A DNA stretch of 64,000 nt from Cellulomonas soli. GTDB taxonomy: Bacteria; Actinomycetota; Actinomycetes; Actinomycetales; Cellulomonadaceae. Positions 41,596-50,543 of this stretch are shown here, piece by piece. The translations under genes were made by a program, and so were the position numbers. The first letter of the stretch is position 1. Each line of letters begins with the position of its first letter. Location of the stretch: positions 1,860,001-1,924,000 of the forward strand of contig NZ_JACBZJ010000001.1 of NCBI RefSeq assembly GCF_013409305.1, written 5' to 3'. The notes under the pieces are model-generated. The model was not told where the DNA came from. It did not search any database and saw only the letters and a program-made list of their open reading frames with translations.

Positions 41596-44483
41596 CGCGC
41601 CACCTCCTCGGGCACGACCACCAGCAACGGCCGCAGCAGGCCACGGTCCGGCAGCATCTGGTCCACGAGCTCGCGCTCCTCCTGCACCGGCAGCCGGCGC
41701 TCCTGCCACAGGCGGCTCTGCAGCGCCCCCTGTGCGTCCGCGTCCCACTCGTCCAACCGGGTCGTCCACTCCTCGACCCGGGCCCGCACGTCCGTCGCCG
41801 CGACCTCGAAGTGCTGGTCCATCTGCGGAGTCGCCCGCTCGATCGCCCGCCGAACGAACGGCTGCAGCGCCGCCGCATCCGGAACCGGCCCCGGGTTGGC
41901 GCGCCGCCCGTCGACCCCCACCGCCGCGAGCGCGTCAGGCGCCGCGTCGTGCGCCGACACCAGGGCCAGGCCTGCGGCGTCCCCGGTCGGGAACTCCACC
42001 GTCAGCCACGACGCCGCCACCACCTGGCCGCGCCGGTTGGTGAGTGTGCCCTGCAGCAGCACCGTCGGACCCTCGACCGGCCCGCGCACCGCGAACACCT
42101 CGTTGCGCCCCAATCGGGCCAGCGCCCGATCCGACGCCCACTCCAGGACCGGGTGCAGCGGGGACAGGTAGTGCGCGTCGGGCCACGACGAGCTGCTCAC
42201 GTCGGTCAACGCCTCGGCCAGCCGCTCCTTGCCGCGCACCGCCGTGGTGGCCAGCACGAGTTCCTCGGCGACGCGACGCGCCGACAGGTACGCCTGCGGC
42301 AGCACCTCCAGCCGCTGACGCAGATCGGCAGGCGGGACCAGACGCGCCGTGCCGAACGCGCTGTCCGAGGACCAGCCGACACCCCCGCGTGCGGGCTGGG
42401 AGGCCGGGTCTGCCTCCTCGAAGGCAGCGTGCAGGGCCTCGTCCAGGAACTCCAGCTCCGTGCCGAACAAGCCCGTGGCTGCGGCTGACCCGGTGCCGAG
42501 CTCCGCCGAGGTCTCCGTCGGCGTCGGCGTCGGCTCGAGCATGGCCGGGGCAGCGCCCGTCAGCTGGGCGAACAGGGCCGCCAGGTCGTCGCCGGCAGCC
42601 ACCTGCTGCGGCGTGCGCACCACGTCGTCGAGCTCGCGCTGCCCGGCGAGCACACGCGCGAGGATCTCCTCCTCACCCTTGACGTCGTACGTGCCCATCA
42701 GGCTCGCGACGTCGCCCAGCGCCCGGTGCGCCTCGTGCTCCTTGTCGACCAGCCGCGCCAGCACCCGCACGTCGCCCGAGAACCGCTCGTCCGACGGGGT
42801 GAGCAGCAACGTCGTGATGCGTGGCGGGTGCTTCTGCCCGTACCGGTCGATCCGCCCGTTGCGCTGCTCGATGCGGATCAGGCTCCAAGGGATGTCGTAG
42901 TGCACCAGCTCGTGGCACTGCGCGTGCAGGTTGACACCCTCGGACGCCACGTCGCCCGTGACCAGCACCCGCACCGGCGTCGAGGCCTGCTTGAACCGGT
43001 CGACGACTGCCTGCTGCTCCTCGTCGCTCAGGCCGCCGTGCATGACCTCCACCGCATCGGCAGGCAGGCCCAGGTCATGCGGTAGGTGTGCGCGCAGCCA
43101 CGTCAGCGTCGCCACCCGTTCCGCGAACACCACCGCGCGCGTCGTCGAGCCCTGACCTACGCCGATCTGGCGAAGGTGCGTCACCAGCGCCCCGTACTTC
43201 GCTGAGCGCTCGACCTGCGCGTTCAGTTCGGCGAGCCGCGCCAGCGCCACGCGCTCCGCCTCCACCGTCGGACCCACACCCTGCAGGCGCGACATCCGCT
43301 GCTTCACCGACTCGCCCAGTGCTGCGGGCGAGGAGAGGAACGCCTTGGCAAGCGTCCACGGGAACAGTGACTCGTTGCGCCCCGAGTACGGCGACGAGCC
43401 GCCCGCCGGATGCAGCCACGTGCGCACCAGCTCGTCCGCGACCGCGTCCTCGGCTGCACCGGCCTCGACCCGCACGTGGTGCGGCTCCTGCCGCTCCGCC
43501 CAGTCGGCACCGACCACACCCGCGACCTCCGGGCTGTGCCGGTGCCGCCGGACCACGAGCCGCGCGACCTCGTCGGGTCGAATCGACCCGTCCGGGGCGA
43601 CGGCCGTGGGCTCCAGCAGCCGCACCAGCTCCGCGAACGACTCCGCCCGCCCGTTGTGCGGGGTTGCCGACGCGAGGATGAGCGCCTCCGTGGTGCGGGC
43701 CAGCGTCCGCGCCAGCTTGTTGTTCTGCGTCGATGGATTGGTGAGGTTGTGCGACTCGTCGATCACGACCGCATCCCAGCGCTGCTTGCGCAGGTTGTGC
43801 ACGTACCGGTCCGACTTAAGCGTGTCGATCGAGATGATCACGCGACGGAAGTAGGAGAACGGGTTCCGCGTTGCCGGAAGCTTCTGCCGCACCCGAGCGA
43901 TGCCCGCCGAGTCCAGCCGCACGAACGGCAGTGCGAACCGGTTCCACAGCTCCTGCTGCATCTGCTCCAGCACGTGTCGTGGCGTCACCACGAGGATCCG
44001 CTCGCCCCGGCCGCGTCGCACCAGCTCGGACAGGATCATGCCGATCTCGAGCGTCTTGCCCAGCCCCACCGCATCCGCCAGCAGGATGCGCGGGCGCAAG
44101 TTCATCGGGTCCAGCGCCGTGCGCACCGCCGTCTGCTGGTACACGAGCGGATCAGCGAGCGCCTGTGTCGAGACCGTCAGTCGCGGGTCCGTCAACGGCA
44201 CCGGCGTCCGGCGGATCGACGACTCCAGCCACAACCGAGACGCCCGGTACCGGGGGCTCGCGTCGGCGACCACCGTCGCGTCCCGCGGGTCCTTGGGCAC
44301 GATGACGTCGAGCTCGTCGTAGAACACCGCGTGCAGGTCCCGCACCAGCTCGCTCAGACCCTGAACGCGGATCAGGGTGCCGTCGGCCGTCTCCTCCGTC
44401 GAGCGGACCAGCCACTCCTCGTCACGCACGACCACCACCGACCCCGGTGCGACGACGAGGTCGGGGACTTCGCTGATCTGCAC
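41592..44483 (-). CDS. SNF2-type helicase, DrmD-like
   Basis: 963 residues, first gene of the leftward operon. The SNF2 helicase core shows D-A-V-G-L-G-K-T (137-144), V-V-T-P-R-H, D-E-S-H (242-245), S-A-T-P-H-N-G-R, and in the second RecA lobe V-M-H-G-G-L-S, V-T-G-D-V-A-S-E-G-V-N-L and Q-R-N-G-R-I-D-R-Y-G-Q. A ~350-residue C-terminal region is family-specific. GTG start with GAGGGG 6 bases upstream. In class 1 DISARM the drmD-drmMI pair occurs in this order, which this gene and the next reproduce. Confidence 0.82.
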   Translation of the reverse strand: MQISEVPDLVVAPGSVVVVRDEEWLVRSTEETADGTLIRVQGLSELVRDLHAVFYDELDVIVPKDPRDATVVADASPRYRASRLWLESSIRRTPVPLTDPRLTVSTQALADPLVYQQTAVRTALDPMNLRPRILLADAVGLGKTLEIGMILSELVRRGRGERILVVTPRHVLEQMQQELWNRFALPFVRLDSAGIARVRQKLPATRNPFSYFRRVIISIDTLKSDRYVHNLRKQRWDAVVIDESHNLTNPSTQNNKLARTLARTTEALILASATPHNGRAESFAELVRLLEPTAVAPDGSIRPDEVARLVVRRHRHSPEVAGVVGADWAERQEPHHVRVEAGAAEDAVADELVRTWLHPAGGSSPYSGRNESLFPWTLAKAFLSSPAALGESVKQRMSRLQGVGPTVEAERVALARLAELNAQVERSAKYGALVTHLRQIGVGQGSTTRAVVFAERVATLTWLRAHLPHDLGLPADAVEVMHGGLSDEEQQAVVDRFKQASTPVRVLVTGDVASEGVNLHAQCHELVHYDIPWSLIRIEQRNGRIDRYGQKHPPRITTLLLTPSDERFSGDVRVLARLVDKEHEAHRALGDVASLMGTYDVKGEEEILARVLAGQRELDDVVRTPQQVAAGDDLAALFAQLTGAAPAMLEPTPTPTETSAELGTGSAAATGLFGTELEFLDEALHAAFEEADPASQPARGGVGWSSDSAFGTARLVPPADLRQRLEVLPQAYLSARRVAEELVLATTAVRGKERLAEALTDVSSSSWPDAHYLSPLHPVLEWASDRALARLGRNEVFAVRGPVEGPTVLLQGTLTNRRGQVVAASWLTVEFPTGDAAGLALVSAHDAAPDALAAVGVDGRRANPGPVPDAAALQPFVRRAIERATPQMDQHFEVAATDVRARVEEWTTRLDEWDADAQGALQSRLWQERRLPVQEERELVDQMLPDRGLLRPLLVVVPEEVAR

Positions 44484-44532
44484 GTCCGCCCCTCACTGAC
44501 TCAGGCATGGAGAGCCCTGAGCCCCCGGTCGG

Positions 44533-44538
44533 ATCGTA
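44533..44538 (-). promoter_or_regulatory. Possible -10 box of the DISARM-like operon
   Basis: TACGAT on the minus strand, 50 bases before the first GTG and preceded by TGTGGC. No clear -35. The 237-base gap to the DUF4352 gene holds nothing else recognisable except a weak CTCAGG/CCTGAG hairpin (44500-44521) in the 5' leader. Confidence 0.3.
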
Positions 44539-44720
44539 GCCACACCCAGTGCACCCGGAGGGGAGGCTGCGGCCGAATGGGTGGGATCGCGACCAGTCAC
44601 GGCCCGACTCCCTCCTGTATGTCTGTTCTCTCTCCCCGCACGCGACGGCTTGCGTGGGCTGACGATGTGAGCGCGGACGGTCGCAGAAGCGGCACGACCG
44701 CCAGCGCGTCACATGCGGAG

Positions 44721-45374
44721 TCACCCGACGGTGACGGTCACACCGCCCGACCAGGCGGAGTCGTGCAGCTCCAGCGCGGTCGGCGTCGCATCGGCGGGGA
44801 CGTCGAAGACGACGGTGCCGTCGACCGTGTTGCCGGGGTTGATCTGGTTGAGGAAGCTGTCGGCGTCGCCCAGGTAGATCGCCGCTGCGCTGTCGGCGGA
44901 GTGGGTGCGACCCTGCGCGTCCAGCAGCTTCTGGCTGCTGCCGTCGAAGTACTGAGCCTCGTCGCCGATGTTCGTCACCGTCAGGTGGACGAGCAGGAAC
45001 TGGCCCTGCGCGTCCTTGCCGAGCATGTCGTCGCCGACCCGGCTCACGCCCGGCTCGATGCCGGTCACCGTGAACTCGAACTTGCCGTCGCGCACCGGGG
45101 TGCCGATGCCGGGAGCGGGCTCCTCGGCGGGTGCCTCGGCCTCGGCCGGTGCTGCAGCCTCCGCAGGGTCCTGCCCGTCTGTCGAGGACGCGGGGGCCGC
45201 AGCGGTCGGGACGTCCTCGCTGCCGCCACCACCGCCCAGGGCGCCGATGGCGATGATGGCAACGACGACGGCGCCGAACGTGGTCAGGACCTTGTGCCGG
45301 GCGAACCACGACCGGCGCACCGGCCGGGCGGGAATCGGGATGCCGGTCGGATCGACCGGTGCGGGCTGGCTCAT
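44721..45374 (-). CDS. Membrane-anchored DUF4352 protein
   Basis: 217 residues: a proline-rich cytosolic N-terminus, one transmembrane helix (V-L-T-T-F-G-A-V-V-V-A-I-I-A-I-G-A-L, ~30-48), a Gly run, an Ala/Pro/Glu-rich linker, and a C-terminal immunoglobulin-like DUF4352 domain (F-E-F-T-V-T-G-I-E-P-G; L-V-H-L-T-V-T-N-I-G-D). Such proteins are common in actinobacterial envelopes with unknown roles. The ATG follows AGGAG. It is divergent from the histidine kinase gene, so it may be a target of that two-component system. Confidence 0.8.
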   Translation of the reverse strand: MSQPAPVDPTGIPIPARPVRRSWFARHKVLTTFGAVVVAIIAIGALGGGGGSEDVPTAAAPASSTDGQDPAEAAAPAEAEAPAEEPAPGIGTPVRDGKFEFTVTGIEPGVSRVGDDMLGKDAQGQFLLVHLTVTNIGDEAQYFDGSSQKLLDAQGRTHSADSAAAIYLGDADSFLNQINPGNTVDGTVVFDVPADATPTALELHDSAWSGGVTVTVG

Positions 45375-45533
45375 GAGGGCTCCTCGAGATCGTGCGGGCT
45401 GAGTGATGCCGATCGTGGTCCGCGGCCATGTCCCGGCGGGTCGTCCGATCGGCTCGACGCGACCGCCCGACTGGATGACTCGTCGGGCCGGCGCCTGACC
45501 GACTGGCGGATGCCGCACGTCAGTGGTCGCACC

Positions 45534-45539
45534 TACGCT
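45534..45539 (+). promoter_or_regulatory. -10 box of the histidine kinase gene
   Basis: TACGCT, 7 bases before the GTG at 45547; supports that start and a leaderless mRNA. Confidence 0.4.
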
Positions 45540-45546
45540 CCGAGTC

Positions 45547-46965
45547 GTGTCCGTGCCGTACCCGCACTACCCGGCGTACCCGCCTCCGCCGCCGCCCCGA
45601 CCGCTCGGTGCGGTCCCTGTCGCGCCTGCCCTGAGCGGTCCGCCCGGCCCGCCTCCTGCCGCATGGATGGTGGTACCGCCACCGATGGTCGTACCGATGC
45701 CCGTTCGCCCTGCTGTGCGACCGCCCGGGATGCCGAGCGCGGGTACCGCGGCCGTCATCGGCGTCTCGGCCTTCTCGTCGATCGTCGCGGTCGCGTTCGC
45801 GTCCTCTGGGCGCTACCGCGACGGGTCGAGCGCTCTGCTCGACATGGTCTGCCTGTTGGCGCTGACGGCTGTCGCCGCATCGTTGATCTGGCGGCGACGC
45901 TGGCCGGTCGCGATCTGCCTCGGAGCGTCCGCGGTGGCACTGGTCCTGCCGCTTGACGCGTTCGCGAGCCTGGTCGCTCTGACGTGGGTGTACGCGCAGG
46001 CAAGGCATCGCACCGTGCTGCTGTGCACGGGTGCGTCCGTCGTGGCTGTAGCCGTGTCTCTGGGGCGCGACCTGGCCCGCGAGGGTGAGGCCGTCATCTT
46101 CTCGACGACCATTCAGGAGACCGGCGAGCGGTTCGAGCTGATGCCGATCGGCTACGCCATCATCGGCGTCCTCATGGTCGCCGGCGCAGTGGCGGTCGGC
46201 CTGGTCCGGCGGTACCGCACCGACGCCCGCGCCGCGCGAGACGCCGCGACGGCCGAGGCGAAGCAGGCTGCGGCGTTGCGCTCGCAGGCGGACCACCTGC
46301 GAACCGAGCTGTCGCGGCAGGACGAGCGCGAGCTCATCGCGCGCGAGATGCACGACACGGTCGCGCACCACCTCTCGCTGGTCTCGCTGCACGCCTCCGT
46401 CCTCGAGGTGACCGCCGACGACCCGGGGGTCGACGTCGGCGCGTCCGCGCGGTCCATGCGAGGCGAGGCGAGTCGGGCGCTCGACGAGATGCGCACCCTC
46501 ATCGCCGCCCTGCGGACCGCGGGCGACGGCCTCGCGGAGCAGTACGCGGGCCCCGCGCCACGGCTGGCGGACCTGCCCGGGCTCGTGGACGACGCGCGCC
46601 GTGCCGGTGTCGACATCGGCGCGACGGTGTTCGTCGACCAGGGCGACAGTGCGCCACCGGCCCTCACACGGGCCGTCTACCGGGTCGTCCAGGAGTCGCT
46701 GACGAATGCGATGAAGCACGGCCCCGGTGGGCGGGTGGACGTCGAGGTGCGTGCGCGACCGGGCAACGGCGTGGACGTGGTGGTCCACAACGCGCTGGCC
46801 CAGAGCCAGGGGCTCGGCGCGGCGAGCAGCGGCGGCACCGGAGGGGCCGGGCTGATCGGGATGCGCGAACGGGTCGAGGCGCTGGACGGCACCTTCAGCG
46901 CCGAGGCGCAGGACGGCAGGTTCGTCGTGCGTGCCCACCTGCCGTGGGTCGGCTCACCGGTCTGA
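45547..46965 (+). CDS. Sensor histidine kinase, HisKA_3/NarL-type
   Basis: 472 residues. A Pro/Tyr-rich N-terminus precedes four to five transmembrane segments (up to about residue 215). A coiled coil leads to the dimerisation domain with phosphoacceptor His269 in R-E-M-H-D-T-V-A-H-H-L-S-L-V. The HATPase domain has Q-E-S-L-T-N-A-M-K-H and G-A-G-L-I-G-M-R-E-R. This is the DesK/NarX class that pairs with LuxR-type regulators, and one follows 39 bases later. There is no large extracellular sensor, so the signal is probably perceived in the membrane. Confidence 0.9.
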   Translation: MSVPYPHYPAYPPPPPPRPLGAVPVAPALSGPPGPPPAAWMVVPPPMVVPMPVRPAVRPPGMPSAGTAAVIGVSAFSSIVAVAFASSGRYRDGSSALLDMVCLLALTAVAASLIWRRRWPVAICLGASAVALVLPLDAFASLVALTWVYAQARHRTVLLCTGASVVAVAVSLGRDLAREGEAVIFSTTIQETGERFELMPIGYAIIGVLMVAGAVAVGLVRRYRTDARAARDAATAEAKQAAALRSQADHLRTELSRQDERELIAREMHDTVAHHLSLVSLHASVLEVTADDPGVDVGASARSMRGEASRALDEMRTLIAALRTAGDGLAEQYAGPAPRLADLPGLVDDARRAGVDIGATVFVDQGDSAPPALTRAVYRVVQESLTNAMKHGPGGRVDVEVRARPGNGVDVVVHNALAQSQGLGAASSGGTGGAGLIGMRERVEALDGTFSAEAQDGRFVVRAHLPWVGSPV

Positions 46966-46991
46966 ACTGCTGCGTTGTCGGCAGTGCTCGG

Positions 46992-46997
46992 TAGCGT
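46992..46997 (+). promoter_or_regulatory. -10 box of the response regulator gene
   Basis: TAGCGT, 7 bases before the GTG at 47005. An internal, leaderless promoter for the regulator is possible. Confidence 0.35.
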
Positions 46998-47004
46998 CCT
47001 GGCT

Positions 47005-47658
47005 GTGATCCGAGTCCTGGTCGTCGACGACGACCCCATGGTGCGCCTGCTGCTGCGCTCGATCCTGCGCCCCGACGACATCGAGGTCGTCGCCGAGGCG
47101 GCCGACGGGGACGAGGTCGTCACCGCGGTCCAGGCGCACCACCCCGACGTGGTGCTCATGGATCTGCGCATGCCCCGCATGGATGGCATCCGCGCCACGG
47201 CTGCCGTGCGGGCACTGCCCTCGGCGCCGGGGGTCATCGCCATGACCTCCTTCGACACGGAGTCCGCGATCCTCGACGCCGTGCACGCCGGGGCCTCCGG
47301 CTTCTTGGCCAAGGACTCGGGTCCCGACGAGATCGTCACCGCGGTCCGATCGGTGGCATCGGGTGACGGTGCGCTCTCGCCGAGAGCTGCACGGACCGTG
47401 ATGGCCCAGCTCAGCGAGGACAGCGGAGGGCAGCAGCGGCGGGAGGCCCGGCAGCAGCTCCTCTTGCTCACCGATCGCGAGGCTGAGGTCGCGGGGTTCG
47501 TCGCCGAGGGCCTCTCTAACGGGGAGATCGCGCAGCGCACGTTCCTGTCCGAGGCGACCGTGAAGACCCATCTGAGCCGGGCGACGGCCAAGCTCGGGGT
47601 GACGAACAGGGTGCAGCTGGCGCTGGTGGTGGATCGGGCCGCGACGAGCGGCCGGTAG
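47005..47658 (+). CDS. LuxR/NarL-family response regulator
   Basis: 217 residues. The receiver domain has D-D-D near residues 8-10, phosphoacceptor Asp53 in V-V-L-M-D-L-R-M-P, and a switch Thr/Lys pair (M-T-S-F; K-D-S). The C-terminal LuxR HTH reads L-T-D-R-E-A-E-V-A ... L-S-N-G-E-I-A-Q-R ... S-E-A-T-V-K-T-H-L-S. Cognate partner of the upstream kinase by position. The GTG start is supported by the -10 box 7 bases before it. Confidence 0.92.
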   Translation: MIRVLVVDDDPMVRLLLRSILRPDDIEVVAEAADGDEVVTAVQAHHPDVVLMDLRMPRMDGIRATAAVRALPSAPGVIAMTSFDTESAILDAVHAGASGFLAKDSGPDEIVTAVRSVASGDGALSPRAARTVMAQLSEDSGGQQRREARQQLLLLTDREAEVAGFVAEGLSNGEIAQRTFLSEATVKTHLSRATAKLGVTNRVQLALVVDRAATSGR

Positions 47659-47738
47659 TCCACGTCGTCGCGGCGCCCGCCGGCAGGCTGGGCCTTCTGT
47701 CCCGCCGCGGGGCGTTCCAGGACCGGCGGATGCCGGTC

Positions 47739-47760
47739 TTCATCGAACCTTCATCGGACC
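47739..47760 (+). promoter_or_regulatory. Two 11-bp direct repeats upstream of the membrane protein gene
   Basis: TTCATCGAACC directly followed by TTCATCGGACC (10 of 11 identical). Head-to-tail repeats with 11-bp period are the usual binding geometry of OmpR/PhoB-type regulators. They lie 78 bases before the ATG at 47839. Confidence 0.45.
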
Positions 47761-47838
47761 GGAGCCGCGCCTGGTCCGGAGCCTCACACGCTGGTGTCGG
47801 CGCCGGGTGGGCCGGCCGCCGCCGACGAAGGAGCCACG

Positions 47839-48504
47839 ATGGTCGCCACAGCACCCAGCCCGACAGCGGGCGTCGTCCGTCCCGGCGTGCGACGGGAGGT
47901 GCGCGTCGGTCTGGTCGCCGTCGTCAGCCTGGTGATCGTCGCGATCGCCCTCCTGCTGCCGGTGTGGCCCGCGGGGGACGACATGGGTTCCACCCACTAC
48001 ATGGGTCTGCTCGCCGCGAACCAGCCGTGGAACCTGCTGCTGTTCATGGCGGTTCCTGTCATCGCGGCGGAGACGATCGCCGTGACGGAGCTCGTGATCC
48101 TCTTCAGCCCGCAGCGGGCGGGTCGCGCCGTGCGGGCGCTGAACCGCTACGCCGGACTGATCGGCGGCTTCTACTTCCTCGGCGTCTTCGTGTACCTGAT
48201 GAAGCACGCCGTGGTCCCGCTGATGACTGATGGTGGCTGGCGCGGGCCGGCCGATGTCATCGCGGTCGGGTTCTACCTGCTGGGTGTCGTGCCGCTGTTC
48301 GGGATGGCCCTCATGGAGGCCCGGGTCCTCGGTGAAGCCTGGGACGATCAGCGCCGGCTGAAGGTCCACGCCACGTTGGTCGGGCTCTTCCTCGTCGTCG
48401 CGCACGTCGCGATGATCACCGGGATGCTCGACCCGACGGTGCTCGGCTGGCAGCCCACGCATGCCATGGAGGACGGCTCGCAGATGGCAGGCATGAACCA
48501 CTGA
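47839..48504 (+). CDS. Multi-pass membrane protein of unknown function (possibly DUF6803)
   Basis: 221 residues with about six hydrophobic spans, the first at ~22-42. Notable motifs are M-G-S-T-H-Y-M-G-L-L-A near residue 50, A-V-P-V-I-A-A-E-T-I-A-V-T-E-L-V near 72, and a Met/His-rich tail ending Q-M-A-G-M-N-H. Met and His residues facing the membrane edge could bind a metal such as copper, but this is speculation. GAAGGAG precedes the ATG. Two 11-bp repeats upstream suggest control by a response regulator. Confidence 0.6.
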   Translation: MVATAPSPTAGVVRPGVRREVRVGLVAVVSLVIVAIALLLPVWPAGDDMGSTHYMGLLAANQPWNLLLFMAVPVIAAETIAVTELVILFSPQRAGRAVRALNRYAGLIGGFYFLGVFVYLMKHAVVPLMTDGGWRGPADVIAVGFYLLGVVPLFGMALMEARVLGEAWDDQRRLKVHATLVGLFLVVAHVAMITGMLDPTVLGWQPTHAMEDGSQMAGMNH

Positions 48505-48561
48505 CGGGACGCCCGGCAGGTCAGCGGCCGAGCACGCTCCCCACGGCAGGAGGATGGCGCC

Positions 48562-49230
48562 ATGCGCCTGCCCTGGAACCGCCACCGGCCCGCCACCACC
48601 GAGCCGGCCCCACCCGATGACCTCGAGGAGCACGCGCCCGGCTGGGACGCCATCACGGCGGCGATGGTGGGGGTGCACGGCGGGCCGGAGCGGCGGCACG
48701 TCGGCTTCCCGCCGGGTGTCGCGTTCGGCAGTCCGCTCCAGGGTGCGTCCGTCTACGACGCCGGTGACCACTGGCACTACGTGACGTACGGGTTGAGTGA
48801 GCTGTTCGCCCCCGCCCCGGACGCCGCCCCGGACGTCTCGGGCTGGGGCCTCGAGCTGACGATGCGTGTCGTCCGCGGTGCCGACGACGCGCCGCCCGAG
48901 TGGCCGTTCGGGATGCTGGCCGCGCTCGCGGCGCACGTGCGGGAGACAGGGTGGGTCCCCGAGCACGGGAGCCGCCTGGACATGCAGTCGCCGATCACCG
49001 GGTACCCGTGGAACCGCGCGAGCGTCCCGACGGGTCTGACGGTGTTCGCGTTCGTCGTCGACGGGCCGCTGGGTCGGATCGCCACACCGCACGGGTCGGT
49101 GACGTTCGTGCAGGCCGTGGGGGTGACCGAGCAGGAGCGGGCGCTGATGGCGCAGTCCACGACGGACGAGGTGCTCGCGACGCTGCCGCAGGCGGCGGGC
49201 CTGCCCGTGACGGACCCTGGCCGCGCCTGA
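48562..49230 (+). CDS. Suppressor-of-fused (SUFU) domain protein
   Basis: 222 residues. The central domain follows the bacterial SUFU pattern: P-G-W-D-A-I near residue 26, H-V-G-F-P-P-G, W-H-Y-V-T-Y-G-L-S-E-L-F near 72, G-W-G-L-E-L-T-M-R-V near 93, and W-x-x-N-R-A-S-V-P near 150. Bacterial SUFU proteins are often found as immunity proteins of polymorphic toxins. Here no toxin gene is adjacent. AGGAGG precedes the ATG. Confidence 0.82.
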   Translation: MRLPWNRHRPATTEPAPPDDLEEHAPGWDAITAAMVGVHGGPERRHVGFPPGVAFGSPLQGASVYDAGDHWHYVTYGLSELFAPAPDAAPDVSGWGLELTMRVVRGADDAPPEWPFGMLAALAAHVRETGWVPEHGSRLDMQSPITGYPWNRASVPTGLTVFAFVVDGPLGRIATPHGSVTFVQAVGVTEQERALMAQSTTDEVLATLPQAAGLPVTDPGRA

Positions 49231-49237
49231 GCCCGCC

Positions 49238-50539
49238 TCACGGTCCCAGCAGCCCCAACGGAACGACAGCGATGCCGTCGGGGCGCCGGTAGGCGGTAGG
49301 CCCGGTGGACAGCACGACCGAGTCGAGCAGGTCATCGCCGATCTGCTCCCGCAGCCAGTGCAGGTGCCGGACGTCCTTGTCGTCGACGGTTCCCGCCAAC
49401 TTCACCTCGAACGCGATGACGCGACGGTCGTCGCGCTCGACGATGAGGTCGACCTCGTGCCGCCCGTCCTGTGTGCGCAGGTGGCCGACGCTCGCCCCTG
49501 CGGACTCGGCGAACACCCGGACCGACAGGGTCGCGAGCGACTCGAAGAGCGCACCGAGGAACGTGCCGTCGCGAGGGAGCAGGTCCGTGCCGCTGCCGTC
49601 CAGCAGGTCGGCCCGGCTCGCGCCGACCAGGCGCGCGGCCAGCGCCGGGTCGGCGAGGTGGTGCTTGGGACCTTGGGTGAGGCGGTGCAGGTGGTTGCGG
49701 CTGGGCACCCACGCCTCGAGGTCGTCGAGGATGCGCAGCCGGGTCAGCACGTCGACGTAACGGATGGTGGTCGTCTTGGCTGGTTTGGCGTCCTGCCCGG
49801 CGGATGCCGCATCCCGGATCCGATCCGAGGACGCAGTGGTGGATGTCGCCGCGGCATACGCGCGTAGCCAGGCGCGGACGGTCGCGGGACGCCGGACGCG
49901 GAGCCCCGCCTCCTCCATGTCGGCATCGATGACACGCGCGAGATACCCGTCGAGCTGGGCCCGGAGCGCTCGTCCCGTCAGGTGCTGGAAGCCGGGGAAC
50001 CCCGAGGTCAGGATCTGCTCCGTGTACTGGGCAAGGTCCAGTTCCGTGGCGCCGCGGATCGGCGGCTTCTCTCCCGCAAGAAGCGAGGCGAGAGACACGG
50101 TCGGTCGGCTGGCGCCCCGTTCGGGAAGCGTCAGGGGGCGCATGCGGATCGCAGTGATGCGTCCTGCCCCGGAGTGGGTCGCGGCGGCCGGGGCGGAGCC
50201 CGTGAGCAGGAAGCGACCCGGTGTCATGCCGTCGTCGGCGGCAGCCTTGACGGCATCCCACAGCTCAGGGACGCGGTGCCACTCGTCCAGCAGAACGGGC
50301 GACTCCCCGTCCAGGGCGAGCTCGGGGTCTGCCTCGGCCACGGCTCGCTCGCGGGCCCGGTCGAGCCGCCGCACCGTGCGGGCGCGCTGGAGCGCGGTCG
50401 CGGTCTTGCCGACCGCCTTCGGGCCGTCGAGGTACACGGCCGGCAGAGCAGGCAGAAGCGCGTCCAGCGTGTCGTCGACGACGCGCCTGACGTATCCGTG
50501 CTGGAAGGGCCCCGGGTCGGGTGTCGCGGTGTCTGGCAC
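49238..50539 (-). CDS. AAA ATPase with DUF4143 domain
   Basis: 433 residues. Walker A D-G-P-K-A-V-G-K-T (38-46), Walker B-like V-L-L-D-E-W-H near 83, S-G-S-A-type sensor (T-G-S-A-P). The C-terminal DUF4143 part has L-G-x-L-F-E-S-L and a PD-(D/E)XK-like core H-E-V-D-L-I-V-E ... I-A-F-E-V-K with Asp, Glu and Lys present. The family is common, and its cellular role is not settled. The GTG at 50539 has a TAGCGT box 7 bases upstream inside the first of four 23-bp repeats, suggesting leaderless, repeat-controlled expression. Confidence 0.85.
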   Translation of the reverse strand: MPDTATPDPGPFQHGYVRRVVDDTLDALLPALPAVYLDGPKAVGKTATALQRARTVRRLDRARERAVAEADPELALDGESPVLLDEWHRVPELWDAVKAAADDGMTPGRFLLTGSAPAAATHSGAGRITAIRMRPLTLPERGASRPTVSLASLLAGEKPPIRGATELDLAQYTEQILTSGFPGFQHLTGRALRAQLDGYLARVIDADMEEAGLRVRRPATVRAWLRAYAAATSTTASSDRIRDAASAGQDAKPAKTTTIRYVDVLTRLRILDDLEAWVPSRNHLHRLTQGPKHHLADPALAARLVGASRADLLDGSGTDLLPRDGTFLGALFESLATLSVRVFAESAGASVGHLRTQDGRHEVDLIVERDDRRVIAFEVKLAGTVDDKDVRHLHWLREQIGDDLLDSVVLSTGPTAYRRPDGIAVVPLGLLGP

Positions 50540-50543
50540 GGAC

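Noticed and set aside
38107..42171. Very long rightward frame across the methylase and SNF2 genes
   Set aside because: Its product is Arg/Gln/His-rich without domains, while the opposite strand has clear methylase and helicase motifs.
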